From assembly GCF_021018745.1 (NCBI RefSeq), contig NZ_CP063845.1:1550001-1614000 (forward strand): a stretch of DNA of 64,000 bases, given 5' to 3'. Positions 9,287-17,827 of the stretch are shown in pieces. The notes below the pieces were generated by a model. The model did not search any database, was not told the origin of the DNA, and saw only the letters and a list, made by a program, of their open reading frames with translations. This DNA comes from Gloeobacter morelensis MG652769. Its GTDB lineage: Bacteria > Cyanobacteriota > Cyanobacteriia > Gloeobacterales > Gloeobacteraceae. A program made the translations under genes and the position numbers. The stretch's first letter is position 1; each line of letters starts with the position of its first letter.

Positions 9287-9333
9287 GACACCTTCTGAAG
9301 TTGATTTAGTTTAACGGACTTAGTCTATTATAG

Positions 9334-9471
9334 GGCGAATTTGCCGCCAAGGTGGCGGAGTTCGGGGACGAGGAAGTGGCCTACGAGGTCATCGAGGCGG
9401 ACCACAAGGATGCCCTGAAGACCGGGCGCAAGCCGATTGTCCGCTTCTATATCCCAAGCAAATACTCCTAG
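9334..9471 (+). pseudogene. C-terminal remnant of an unidentified gene
   Basis: An in-frame open stretch with no start codon, preceded directly by a TAG (9331-9333) and ending at TAG 9469-9471. It translates to about 45 residues including 'EEVAYEVIEADHKDALKTG' and 'PIVRFYIPSKYS'. The codon use is typical of the host and the composition looks protein-like, so it is probably the tail of a gene truncated when the toxin-antitoxin island formed. I do not recognise the family. Confidence 0.5.
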
Positions 9472-9639
9472 ATGCAGATTCGCAAACAGGGGGCAGACGG
9501 TTCGCTGGGAGAGTTCGTTACCGACGGAGTCTGTAAAGTAAATCGGTTAGGGGGCAAGCGGCAGGCAACCTGGGCTGATCTACGATGCCCAGTATCGAGG
9601 GCTAAATCGGTTTACCGCTCACTTTCAACAGACAAGGGA

Positions 9640-10114
9640 TTACTCGAAGGAAAATCGCACGCAAGAAAGTACGCGCACTTGCTGAATCGCTTCGAAATCG
9701 CGATCGCTGTGCAGAAGTGCGAGTCGGCGATCGATCGCCAGTTGAGCAATGCAGCAATCGATACTGCTGCGGACAGTTAAGCCTCGCCGCCGCAGATCGT
9801 AGTAGATGCGCGCTGCTTCTTGCCAGGTGTGTTCCGATAGTTCGGCGTAGTCTTGCTCCCGGAGATGCGCTTGTAACAGCACCCATTCGCGCTCATCACG
9901 GCAACCTTGCAGCAGCTCCATCTGCGTGAAGCGACTCAGAAACACTGGCTGCTCACCAACTATCCGCTCGAAACACTCTCTTGCCACTCATGGGCGGTCC
10001 GCTGATCATTCGGAACCTTGCCGGCGCACCAACTATCCGCTCGAAACACTCTCTTGCCACCCCGGTGTGATCGCGCAGAAGACTCACCCATACCGAGGTA
10101 TCAACCAGAAACAT
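9640..10114 (-). pseudogene. VapC PIN-domain toxin broken by a 73-bp insertion/duplication
   Basis: Reading from ATG 10114 the protein starts 'MFLVDTSVWVSLLRDHTGVA', a classic VapC N-terminus, but after ECFERIVG the frame enters extra DNA and stops near 9953. The rest of the toxin (EQPVFLSRFTQMELLQGCRD to CVRFSFE) continues in another frame to 9640. Removing 73 bp between the two direct-repeat copies restores one uninterrupted PIN protein of about 133 residues with Asp, Glu and the 'SIDCCIAQLAIDRR' motif. As it stands the toxin is probably inactive. A short ATG-started frame from 9987 could still make the C-terminal part. Confidence 0.8.
9954..10060. repeat. 34-bp direct repeat pair inside vapC
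   Basis: A 34-base sequence starting CACCAACTATCCGCTCGAAA and ending CTTGCCAC occurs identically at 9954-9987 and 10027-10060. The copies are separated by 39 bases (9988-10026) not seen elsewhere in the gene. The 73-bp period is not a multiple of three and shifts the vapC frame. Confidence 0.95.
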
Positions 10115-10313
10115 AACGATCGACGCGCAAGGCTTTAGGGTCAAAATCTTCGGCAAACTGAATGTGTCCGCTCAGGTCGAGTAAATTGCGCTTCTTGCGT
10201 GTGCGAATGAGTTCCCGCAATGCCAGATGCAGTAATTCTTTCTTGGTTCGTACGTTGGTCAATTGAAAGGCTTCTTCAAGCAGGGCGTCGTCCAGTTCGA
10301 CGTTGGTGCGCAT
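10101..10313 (-). CDS. VapB-type antitoxin (DUF2191/VapB family)
   Basis: A 70-residue antitoxin beginning 'MRTNVELDDALLEEAFQLTN', followed by 'TKKELLHLALRELIRTRKK', the ribbon-helix-helix DNA-binding domain of the VapB group in which targets read T-N-V-E/D-LDD. The C-terminal tail (DLSGHIQFAEDFDPKALR) is the toxin-binding part. I chose the ATG at 10313 rather than the longer open frame to 10418. Its stop overlaps the vapC start by 14 bp. The antitoxin looks intact although its toxin is broken. Confidence 0.88.
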   Translation of the reverse strand: MRTNVELDDALLEEAFQLTNVRTKKELLHLALRELIRTRKKRNLLDLSGHIQFAEDFDPKALRVDRYVSG

Positions 10314-10445
10314 AATGTGTATGGCGTGTATTTCTATGTGTATTATACACTTTGCCGGCTTGGCGCGGATGCTGAGAACTGATGCGCAAAGCCCTTGATC
10401 TAGGATACCCCTGGCCACCGGCCGGAAGGCACGCGCCAGTCGACC

Positions 10446-10952
10446 TCAATCGAAGTAAAAAAGGGTCACCACCTTGCGCAACTCCTCGGCGAATTCGCAC
10501 CCTTCAAGCAGTACTCGCGAATCGTGAAAGGCAAAACAAATCAACTGCTGGGCCTTTTCGATGATTTCGCGGTTACAGACGATGCTCGCTTCCCCCAGGG
10601 GCATGTGGTTGTTTTCTGGGTGTTCGACCAGGTGAATAATATTTTCAAGCTGGTCGCGCGATTCGCGCGGTTGGCGATCCAGGCTCTGGGGCAAGATGAC
10701 CGTCAGCGCGTTGGGATCAGCGCGCACTACTCCCCGGATCACCGCCTGGTTGGTGCCGGTGGCGCCGCTGGTGAGGATGCGGTTGCCGGTGAGCGCCAGC
10801 GCGTAGCTCAAGATTTCGATCAGTTGCTGATGGCCCAGGGGAACATGGCGGGAACCCAGGATGGCAATTTGCTTGGAAGCCGTCTGCTGGATGGTCATCA
10901 GCTCCAGCAAAAATGTATCCAGTGCAGGCGGCAATTCGGTGGCGCGCGTCAA
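10446..10952 (-). CDS. Rossmann-fold nucleotide-binding protein, DprA/LOG-like
   Basis: A 168-residue protein with 'KQIAILGSRHVPLG' as strand 1 and phosphate loop, 'NRILTSGATGTNQAVIRG' as the second glycine-rich block, and 'REIIEKAQQLICFAF', the pattern of the DprA/SLOG Rossmann superfamily. It is shorter than true DprA and lacks the extra DprA domains. The family is conserved in cyanobacteria with no assigned function known to me. A nucleotide- or DNA-binding role is inference. Confidence 0.65.
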   Translation of the reverse strand: MTRATELPPALDTFLLELMTIQQTASKQIAILGSRHVPLGHQQLIEILSYALALTGNRILTSGATGTNQAVIRGVVRADPNALTVILPQSLDRQPRESRDQLENIIHLVEHPENNHMPLGEASIVCNREIIEKAQQLICFAFHDSRVLLEGCEFAEELRKVVTLFYFD

Positions 10953-10999
10953 ATGCCTCTCCAGTCAGGCCCAGGGCCAAAAACAGCGTACCTAGCTTA

Positions 11000-12142
11000 T
11001 CAAATACTGGCGGGCATTTTGAGCAACAGATAGTAGAGCCGGGCCGGGGCATTGATCTGCCCGGCCCGGTCCTCCGCTTCAGGGCCCGTGCCTACGAACA
11101 GATCCAACCGACCGCGCCCGCGAATGGCCGCCCCCGTGTCGTGGTCGAGCACGAACTGCCGGAGCATCCCGGCGCGGGTCTGGGCCTGGATGAACAACAG
11201 CGCCCCCGGCGGAAAGACGCTCTTGTCCATCGCCGCTGAGTGCATCGCCGTCACCGGAAAGCCGAGGCTGCCGTAGGGACCGCCGTCGTCGGTCCAGCGA
11301 AAAAACACGTAGGACTCGTTTTTGTGCAGGTAGGATTCGAGCTCCTCGGGATGGGCGCGAAAATACGCTTTGACCGCCTGCAGCGTCAGGTCCTGCTCAA
11401 GGATCTTGCCGTCGGCCACCAGCGCCTTGCCGATGCTCCGGTAGGGCCGGTCGGTCTTGGCTGAAAACCCCACCGAGCGGGTCGTACCGTCGGTGAGCAT
11501 CAGCTTGGCCGATCCCTGCACGTGCACCAAAAAGCGTTCGAGCGGGTCGGCCAGCCAGGCGATTTCGCCACCCGCGAGCAAATTCTGCTTTTCGATCTGC
11601 GCGCGGGTAGGGTAGGGCCGCACCCCGGCGGCGGTGCGCTGCCCCAGACCGCGCACGCCGTCGGTGACCAGGTCGCTGGGGGTTTTGTAGAGCGGATAGC
11701 GGTAGGTTGCAGTCGGTTTGCGGCTCGCCCGGTAGAGCGGCGCGAAGTAGCCGGTGATGAGCACCTCGGGGCTGTCGGGTTCGGGATTGACCCGATAGAG
11801 GTCAAATTCGCGCCCCACCCGCACGCTGAACTCCTCGGCGCTCGGCGAAGCCTTCAAGATGGCCCGAAAGCGCCTGAGGCTCGCGGCAAGCCGTTCGCGC
11901 GTGATCCCATGGCGCGGATAGGCGCGCGCAGCCGCCGGGGTGGATAGATAGCGCAAACTGGTGTCCACGCTTTTAATCAGCGTCCAGCGATCGCGCCAGC
12001 CGCCCGCCAGATCCACCTCAGCAAAACTGGCACCCACCAAAAGCGGCCCCTCGGCGAGTACGGGCGGGGAGTACAGGAGCCACCCGGCCAGCAGCGCGGC
12101 GCTAATCGTCGTCGAGAGTATCCCAGTCGGTCGGGGTTTCAC
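11000..12142 (-). CDS. mltA: MltA-type membrane-bound lytic murein transglycosylase
   Basis: MltA cleaves the glycan strands of peptidoglycan to 1,6-anhydro-muropeptides. The 380-residue protein has a signal sequence (GILSTTISAALLAGWLLYSP), the MltA double-psi barrel domain with 'VLITGYFAPLYRASRK' and 'FLVHVQGSAKLMLTDG', and the C-terminal 3D domain 'FVLDHDTGAAIRGRGRLDLF' with catalytic Asp residues in DHDTG and D-L-F-V-G. No lipobox Cys is evident, so periplasmic rather than lipoprotein localisation is inferred. Only one start codon fits, giving a 41-bp overlap with the preceding gene. Confidence 0.93.
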   Translation of the reverse strand: MKPRPTGILSTTISAALLAGWLLYSPPVLAEGPLLVGASFAEVDLAGGWRDRWTLIKSVDTSLRYLSTPAAARAYPRHGITRERLAASLRRFRAILKASPSAEEFSVRVGREFDLYRVNPEPDSPEVLITGYFAPLYRASRKPTATYRYPLYKTPSDLVTDGVRGLGQRTAAGVRPYPTRAQIEKQNLLAGGEIAWLADPLERFLVHVQGSAKLMLTDGTTRSVGFSAKTDRPYRSIGKALVADGKILEQDLTLQAVKAYFRAHPEELESYLHKNESYVFFRWTDDGGPYGSLGFPVTAMHSAAMDKSVFPPGALLFIQAQTRAGMLRQFVLDHDTGAAIRGRGRLDLFVGTGPEAEDRAGQINAPARLYYLLLKMPASI

Positions 12143-12338
12143 GGGTCAGCTTCCGCTCGAGGCGCTCGGCTTTTCGAAGCAGAGTATACAGCAAAGCCAG
12201 CTCGTCGCTGCCGGGGGATGCCGCGTCGATGGCCGTTTGCAGGGCGCGGGTGAGCGCTTCGCACTCCTCGCGGTTGAAGACGATGGGCAGCCGCAGTTTC
12301 GGCGGCCGAGCCTCGGAACGGGATCGCTGAAAAGGCAT
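12102..12338 (-). CDS. Small conserved helical protein
   Basis: A 78-residue charged protein: an N-terminal basic segment, then 'LPIVFNREECEALTRALQTA' and 'DELALLYTLLRKAERLERKL', predicted helices with coiled-coil character, and an acidic end DWDTLDDD. No family recognised. Its 3' end overlaps the start of mltA by 41 bp in another frame, so the two are probably translationally coupled. Confidence 0.6.
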   Translation of the reverse strand: MPFQRSRSEARPPKLRLPIVFNREECEALTRALQTAIDAASPGSDELALLYTLLRKAERLERKLTRETPTDWDTLDDD

Positions 12339-12516
12339 AGGGACACCCTAGCGCATCTTGCCCCCGCGGCTGGGTTACCATCGACACGGTCACCGAAAAC
12401 CGCTGCAGCGATAAGATTTACAGATGGGTCGCAGGGTTGGCACAGTGGGACCGGCAGCGTTCGGACTCCCCGTTTTCCGAAAGACAAAGACGGATTGCAG
12501 CTTTATCGTTGAGAAT

Positions 12517-14460
12517 ATGCCATTTCTGAGGACGAACAACCAACGCCAGGGCGGCGACGGGCGCACCCGGCTCCGACGCACCCTCGGGATCTGTTTGGGA
12601 GCGGCACTGCTGAGCGCCTGGCTTATCGCTGGGTGGGCACGGCCTACCCAGGCTCAACTCAGCCTCTCCGGTTTGGGCGAACAAGCCAACGGCAGCCTGC
12701 CTGAAGGGGTAAAGCGACTTGGCGAAATCGAAATCGCCCCGGTCAAATTCGAGGGGATGCGGATTTTGGATGTCGCTTCCCCGACGGTCAGAAACCGTGC
12801 CTCCCCCGGCAAGCTGATCCCCGTCGAAGTGCGGGCCGAACTGATCGAGGCGAGCCTCGCGCGCATCGTCGCTCCCGATGTCCGTCTCAAGGTCGTCGTG
12901 GGCGACGACGGGCAGAAAGCCGACCCGGCAGCTCCAACTTTGCCCCCCACGGACAACGGCCGGGCGCGGGACTATTTCACCAACTACGACCCGAAATCAA
13001 CTTATATCTATATCTCCAAGCTGAACGGGGCGAATGTTATCTTCGCCATCGACGACTACCATACCAACCCGCTCAAAATCGTCACGGTCACCGCCGCCGA
13101 CGCCGACTACTACGGCCTGACCCAGGACGATCTGGCGGAGCGCTGGCGTTCCCTACTCGAACGCTTGCTGGCCAACGCCCTGCGGGAACGTCAGCCCGCC
13201 GACTTCGACGGGCAATTTCGCTGGGCCGCCCTCGCCGTGGGCGCTGTCGCCGGGATCGGTCTGCTCATTTGGCTACTGCAAAAGCTCATCAAAAGCCGCG
13301 ACCGCCAGCTGGCCGCACAACAGGCACAGCAGGCGGAGCGGGCCGCCAGCCAGGCCCCTGCTCCCGCCGAAGATGCCCCCGCCGAGAACTTCGATTTTCA
13401 CCGGAGACAATTTTTGGAGGCTTTGCGACAGCAGTTCAGCCTCCAGCGCCGTCGCAGCTTGATTGCCATCCTCGGTTTTTTGCTCAACTGGGCACAGGCG
13501 GTTGCCTGGGTGGTCGGGGCCACCGTGGTGCTGTATATTTTCCCCTGGACACGGGCCTACGCCATTCAGGTGCTGCGCATCCCCGTCGTGCTGTTGGGGA
13601 TCTGGTTTGTGGCAGGCCTGGCCAACCGGATCGGCGATGCGGTGATCGAACGCTTCTCGAAGGTGTGGGAAGAAAACGACCTGTTCGACCTGGCGGATGT
13701 GCAGCGCAAGTCTCTGCGCATCACCACCACCATCCAGGCGCTCAAGGGCCTCAAGACGTTTGTGATCTACCTGGCGGCGATCGGCTCGGCGCTCTCGTTT
13801 CTGGGTGTGCCCCTCGGTTCGGTGCTCGCCATCGGCGGTCTGGTGGCCTTTGCGATCTCCTTTAGTCTGCAAAACCTGGTCAAAGACCTGGTCAACGGCT
13901 GCCTGATTCTCTGGGAGGACCAGTTTGCGATCGGCGATGTGGTGGCGATCGGTGCGGTCTCAGGCGCGGTCGAGAACCTCAGCCTGCGGGTCACCCAACT
14001 GCGCAACAGCGAAGGGCGGCTAATTACGATTCCCAACAGCGCCATCGTCCAGGTGGAGAACCTGACGCGCACCTGGTCGCGGGTGGATTTTGCCGTCGAG
14101 GTCGCCTACGACACCGACATCCGCCGCGCCCTGGCCGTGCTTGGCGACATCGCCCGCACCATGTACGACGAGCCCGAGTGGCACACCCAGATGCTCGAAG
14201 CGCCGCAGGTGCTGGGAGTCGACGCGCTCTCTTCGACCGGAGCGCTCATTCGGGTATGGCTGCGCACCCAGCCGGGGCAGCAGTGGGCGGTGGGACGCGA
14301 ATTTCGCCTGCGCGTGCGCCTGGCTCTGGAGCAAAACCACATCGAAATCGGCACCCCCCAGCAGGCGTTGCTCTACAAAGGAACGGTACCCCTGCCCAAC
14401 GGCAACAGCGGTGCCGGGAGCGGGAGCCAACCGCATCCAGGGGGCGTGAAACAGATTTGA
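12517..14460 (+). CDS. Large mechanosensitive channel, MscS family
   Basis: A 647-residue protein with a signal peptide (LGICLGAALLSAWLIAGWAR ... TQAQ), a periplasmic domain up to about residue 240 containing 'YIYISKLNGANVIFAIDDYH', a first membrane helix near 'AALAVGAVAGIGLLIWLLQK', further helices around 'ILGFLLNWAQAVAWVVGATV' and 'VLRIPVVLLGIWFVAGLANR', then the MscS core: pore helix 'SVLAIGGLVAFAISFSLQN', 'LVKDLVNGCLILWEDQFAIG' and the beta domain 'GRLITIPNSAIVQVENLTR'. MscS channels release solutes on hypo-osmotic shock. The ATG at 12517 is used because it starts the signal peptide; the frame is open upstream to 12424. It is divergent from the mltA pair. Confidence 0.92.
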   Translation: MPFLRTNNQRQGGDGRTRLRRTLGICLGAALLSAWLIAGWARPTQAQLSLSGLGEQANGSLPEGVKRLGEIEIAPVKFEGMRILDVASPTVRNRASPGKLIPVEVRAELIEASLARIVAPDVRLKVVVGDDGQKADPAAPTLPPTDNGRARDYFTNYDPKSTYIYISKLNGANVIFAIDDYHTNPLKIVTVTAADADYYGLTQDDLAERWRSLLERLLANALRERQPADFDGQFRWAALAVGAVAGIGLLIWLLQKLIKSRDRQLAAQQAQQAERAASQAPAPAEDAPAENFDFHRRQFLEALRQQFSLQRRRSLIAILGFLLNWAQAVAWVVGATVVLYIFPWTRAYAIQVLRIPVVLLGIWFVAGLANRIGDAVIERFSKVWEENDLFDLADVQRKSLRITTTIQALKGLKTFVIYLAAIGSALSFLGVPLGSVLAIGGLVAFAISFSLQNLVKDLVNGCLILWEDQFAIGDVVAIGAVSGAVENLSLRVTQLRNSEGRLITIPNSAIVQVENLTRTWSRVDFAVEVAYDTDIRRALAVLGDIARTMYDEPEWHTQMLEAPQVLGVDALSSTGALIRVWLRTQPGQQWAVGREFRLRVRLALEQNHIEIGTPQQALLYKGTVPLPNGNSGAGSGSQPHPGGVKQI

Positions 14461-14679
14461 CGATGGAGATTTGAGAACAGACAGCAAGACTAGCCTGGCT
14501 TGCCGGGACTACCCCCCGCGATGCATAAGGCCCCAGCTGGGAGAAAGCCGGAGGCCTATCGAGCGTGCTCTTTCGAACGTTACGCTAATGCAGATTGGCG
14601 ACTCCAGCCGCTGCGGCACTTTGCCAGCTTTTGCAGCCAGTGCGGCTACCGGCGTGGTTGCATGCTCTGGAGGATGATA
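14461..14679. other. leuS leader region
   Basis: This 219-base gap lies between the mscS stop and the leuS start. The leuS frame stays open upstream to 14500, but the encoded residues are Cys/Arg/Trp-rich and unlike any LeuRS N-terminus. A ribosome binding site TGGAGG sits at 14668-14673. No T-box or other riboswitch is recognisable by eye. Confidence 0.4.
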
Positions 14680-17259
14680 ATGGGAAAAACGGCAGCCTCG
14701 AGGCACACAGCACCCATGGAGACGCGCTACAACCCCCACGCAATCGAACCGCGCCGCCAAAAGCAGTGGGAGGACGCGCCGCACCTTGAAATGGATGCGC
14801 GGCCCAAATTTTATGCGCTCTCGATGTTTCCGTATCCCTCCGGCGCGCTGCACATGGGCCATGTGCGCAACTACTCGATTACCGATGTGATCAGCCGCTA
14901 CAAGCGCATGCGCGGCTTCAACGTGCTGCACCCGATCGGTTGGGACGCCTTTGGGCTGCCCGCCGAAAATGCCGCCATCGACCGGGGCATCCACCCGGCC
15001 CGGTGGACCGAGCAAAACATCGCCCAGATGCGCGATCAACTCAAGCGCCTGGGCTTTGCCTACGCCTGGGAGCGGGAAGTGGCCACCTGCTCACCTGCGT
15101 ACTACCGCTGGACCCAGAAATTGTTTCTCGAATTTTGGCAGGCGGGGCTCGCCTACCGCAAAGCGGGCGTCGTCAATTGGGATCCGGTCGACCAGACGGT
15201 GCTCGCCAACGAGCAGGTCGATGCGGAAGGCCGCTCCTGGCGCTCGGGGGCGCTGGTGGAGAAGCGTCCGCTTGAGCAGTGGTATCTGAAGATTACCGAC
15301 TACGCCGAGGAGTTGCTCCAGGCGCTGGGCACGCTGGGAGAGTGGCCCGAGCGGGTGCGGGTCATGCAGGAAAACTGGATCGGCAAGTCGGTGGGGGCGG
15401 AACTGCGTTTTCCGATTGACGGGGAATCCGAGGGAATTTGCGTGTTCACCACCCGGCCGGACACGGTCTACGGCGTTACCTATCTGGTGCTCGCCCCGGA
15501 ACACCCACTGGTGGAGCGCATCACGGCCCCTGAGCGGCGCGAGGCGGTGCAGGCCTTTGTAGCCCAGGTCCAGAGCGAGAGTGAGATCGAGCGGGTGAGC
15601 GAGGATCGGCCCAAGCAGGGGGTGCCCACGGGTGCTGTGGCCCTCAACCCGTTCACCGGCGAGGCGGTGCCCGTCTGGATCGCCGATTATGTGCTCTTCG
15701 AGTACGGCACTGGTGCGGTGATGGGGGTACCCGGCCACGACGAGCGCGACTTTGTCTTTGCCGGCCAGTATGGTTTGCCGATTCGGCTGGTGGTTCAGGC
15801 CCCGGACGGCTCGAACGCAGAACCGCTGCGGGCGGCTTACACGGAGGCGGGCGTGCTGGTGAATTCCGGTCCCTTCGACGGTCTCGATTCACCTACAGGC
15901 AAGCGCAAGATCGTCGAATACGCCGAGCAACAGGGCTGGGGCAAAGGCCGCGTGCAGTACCGGTTGCGCGACTGGCTCATCTCGCGCCAGCGCTACTGGG
16001 GCTGCCCGATTCCGATGGTCTACTGCCCCGCGTGCGGTGTGGTGCCGGTCCCTGACGAGCAATTGCCGGTTGCATTGCCCGCAGATGTCGAATTTAGCGG
16101 TCGTGGCCCCTCGCCCCTGGCCAAGCTCGAAGGCTGGATCCGTGTCGATTGCCCCCAGTGCGGCACCCCGGCGCGGCGCGAGACCGACACGATGGACACG
16201 TTTATCGATTCGTCGTGGTATTTTTTGCGCTTTGCCGACGCCCGCAACGGGGCCGAGCCCTTTTCGCGCGAGGCGGTGGACTACTGGCTGCCGGTGGACC
16301 AGTACGTGGGCGGCATCGAGCACGCCATTTTGCACCTGCTCTATGCGCGGTTTTTTACCAAAGTCCTGCGCGATCGGGGGTTGCTGAGTTTCGACGAGCC
16401 GTTCAAGCGCCTGCTCACCCAGGGCATGGTGCTGAGCGACGCCTTCGTGGACCCCGCCACCAAAAAGTACTATCCGCCCGACCAGGTGGAGGAGCGCGGC
16501 GGCGCATTTTTTGCCCGTCCGGAGGGCACGCCCCTGGTGTGCGCGATGGAAAAGATGTCCAAGTCCAAGTACAACGGCATCGACCCGCTCACGGTGCTCT
16601 CCGAGTACGGGGCCGACACCGCCCGCTTGTTCGTGCTTTTCAAGGCGCCCCCGGAAAAAGAACTGGAGTGGTCCGACGCCGATGTGCGCGGCCAGTACAG
16701 TTTTTTAGGCCGCGTGTGGCGGACGGTGTACGAGTTCGTCAGCGGTGAGAAGCCGGATAGACCCGTTGGTGAAACCCAGGAGCGCGATTTGCGCCGGGAG
16801 GTGCACCGGGCCATCCAGCAGGTGGGAGGCGACATCGAACAGTACAAGTTCAACACCGCCATCGCCGCTTTGATGAAGCTCAACAACGCCATGGCCGACT
16901 ACCCGAGCGGCCAATCGCCCGCCTACAAAGAAGGCGTCTACGCGCTCGTCAAGCTGCTTGCCCCCTTTGCCCCCCACATCGGCGCCGAGCTGTGGCAGGC
17001 GCTGGGCGAAGCGGAGGAGGTTCACTCGTCGCAGTGGCCCGCCCTCGACGAAGCGGCCCTGGTCGAAGAGACGATCACCCTGGTCATCCAGGTGAACGGC
17101 AAAAAGCGCGACGACATCCAGGTGCCCGCCGCCGCCAGCGCGGGCGAATTGCAGGCATTCGCCCTGGCCAGCGAAGCGGTGCGCCGCCACACCGACGGCA
17201 AGGCGATCAAGAAGGTAATCGTCGTGCCGGGGCGGCTGATCAATCTGGTGGTGGGCTAA
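14680..17259 (+). CDS. leuS: Leucyl-tRNA synthetase
   Basis: LeuRS charges tRNA-Leu. The 859-residue class I synthetase contains the HIGH-equivalent HMGH in '[18 protein letters not shown]', the CP1 editing domain with '[20 protein letters not shown]', a Zn-finger-like '[10 protein letters not shown]' / '[10 protein letters not shown]', and '[14 protein letters not shown]' as KMSKS. The C-terminal domain ends '[15 protein letters not shown]'. The start at 14680 is preferred because TGGAGG lies six bases upstream; an ATG at 14716 (METRYNPH) matches the usual LeuRS start but has no ribosome binding site. Length agrees with bacterial LeuRS. Confidence 0.97.
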   Translation: MGKTAASRHTAPMETRYNPHAIEPRRQKQWEDAPHLEMDARPKFYALSMFPYPSGALHMGHVRNYSITDVISRYKRMRGFNVLHPIGWDAFGLPAENAAIDRGIHPARWTEQNIAQMRDQLKRLGFAYAWEREVATCSPAYYRWTQKLFLEFWQAGLAYRKAGVVNWDPVDQTVLANEQVDAEGRSWRSGALVEKRPLEQWYLKITDYAEELLQALGTLGEWPERVRVMQENWIGKSVGAELRFPIDGESEGICVFTTRPDTVYGVTYLVLAPEHPLVERITAPERREAVQAFVAQVQSESEIERVSEDRPKQGVPTGAVALNPFTGEAVPVWIADYVLFEYGTGAVMGVPGHDERDFVFAGQYGLPIRLVVQAPDGSNAEPLRAAYTEAGVLVNSGPFDGLDSPTGKRKIVEYAEQQGWGKGRVQYRLRDWLISRQRYWGCPIPMVYCPACGVVPVPDEQLPVALPADVEFSGRGPSPLAKLEGWIRVDCPQCGTPARRETDTMDTFIDSSWYFLRFADARNGAEPFSREAVDYWLPVDQYVGGIEHAILHLLYARFFTKVLRDRGLLSFDEPFKRLLTQGMVLSDAFVDPATKKYYPPDQVEERGGAFFARPEGTPLVCAMEKMSKSKYNGIDPLTVLSEYGADTARLFVLFKAPPEKELEWSDADVRGQYSFLGRVWRTVYEFVSGEKPDRPVGETQERDLRREVHRAIQQVGGDIEQYKFNTAIAALMKLNNAMADYPSGQSPAYKEGVYALVKLLAPFAPHIGAELWQALGEAEEVHSSQWPALDEAALVEETITLVIQVNGKKRDDIQVPAAASAGELQAFALASEAVRRHTDGKAIKKVIVVPGRLINLVVG

Positions 17260-17278
17260 TCTTTGCAGGAGGCGGCCT

Positions 17279-17827
17279 ATGGCGATGACTGTCGCAGATG
17301 TCGAAAAGCTCCAGAGCCTTTACCCGGACCACAAAATCGAATTGCGCGACGGGGCGATTACGATCATGAGCCCTGCGGACGTTACCTCGGGGCTTATCGG
17401 TGGGGAATTTTTGTCCCAGTTGCGCAACTGGGTGCGGCCCCGCAAACTGGGCTTTATCTTCGATGCGAGTTCCGGTTTTCGTTTACCCAACGGCGATCTG
17501 ACTGCCCCGGATGTGTCGTTTGTCTTGCGGGAGCGGCTCAGACGCGTGCCCCGCACCTACGCGCCGGTAGTACCGGATCTGGTGGTGGAGGTCAAATCGA
17601 GCACCGACCGTCTCCGGCCGCTGGTAGATAAGCTGCTCCGTTATCTTGAATTGGGAGCGCGGGTGGGTATCCTTGTCGATCCTGACCTGCAGCGGGTGAG
17701 CGTTTACCGACCGGCGCGGGAGCCGGTGATCCTCGATGGCGGCGATATCCTGTCGCTCCCCGAGTTGCTGCCTGGTTGGGAACTGGCGATTGCGGATCTG
17801 TGGCTGGTGGAATTTGACGAACTCTAG
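17279..17827 (+). CDS. Uma2-family (restriction-endonuclease-like) protein
   Basis: A 182-residue protein of the DUF820/Uma2 group, strongly expanded in cyanobacteria. It shows the PD-(D/E)XK-like core: 'GEFLSQLRNWVRP', 'DASSGFRLPNGDLTAPDVSF', 'VVPDLVVEVKSSTDRLRPLV' with E-V-K as the catalytic strand, and 'YLELGARVGILVDPDLQRVS'. The natural substrate is unknown. A GGAGG ribosome binding site precedes the ATG. Its end overlaps the start region of the phosphodiesterase gene. Confidence 0.9.
   Translation: MAMTVADVEKLQSLYPDHKIELRDGAITIMSPADVTSGLIGGEFLSQLRNWVRPRKLGFIFDASSGFRLPNGDLTAPDVSFVLRERLRRVPRTYAPVVPDLVVEVKSSTDRLRPLVDKLLRYLELGARVGILVDPDLQRVSVYRPAREPVILDGGDILSLPELLPGWELAIADLWLVEFDEL

Noticed and set aside
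9472-9780. 102-codon plus-strand frame after the gene remnant
   Set aside because: It overlaps the broken vapC in antisense and has no coding character.
14461-14679. T-box or other riboswitch before leuS
   Set aside because: No T-box consensus (TGGNACCGCG-like) is present, and T-boxes are not expected in cyanobacteria.
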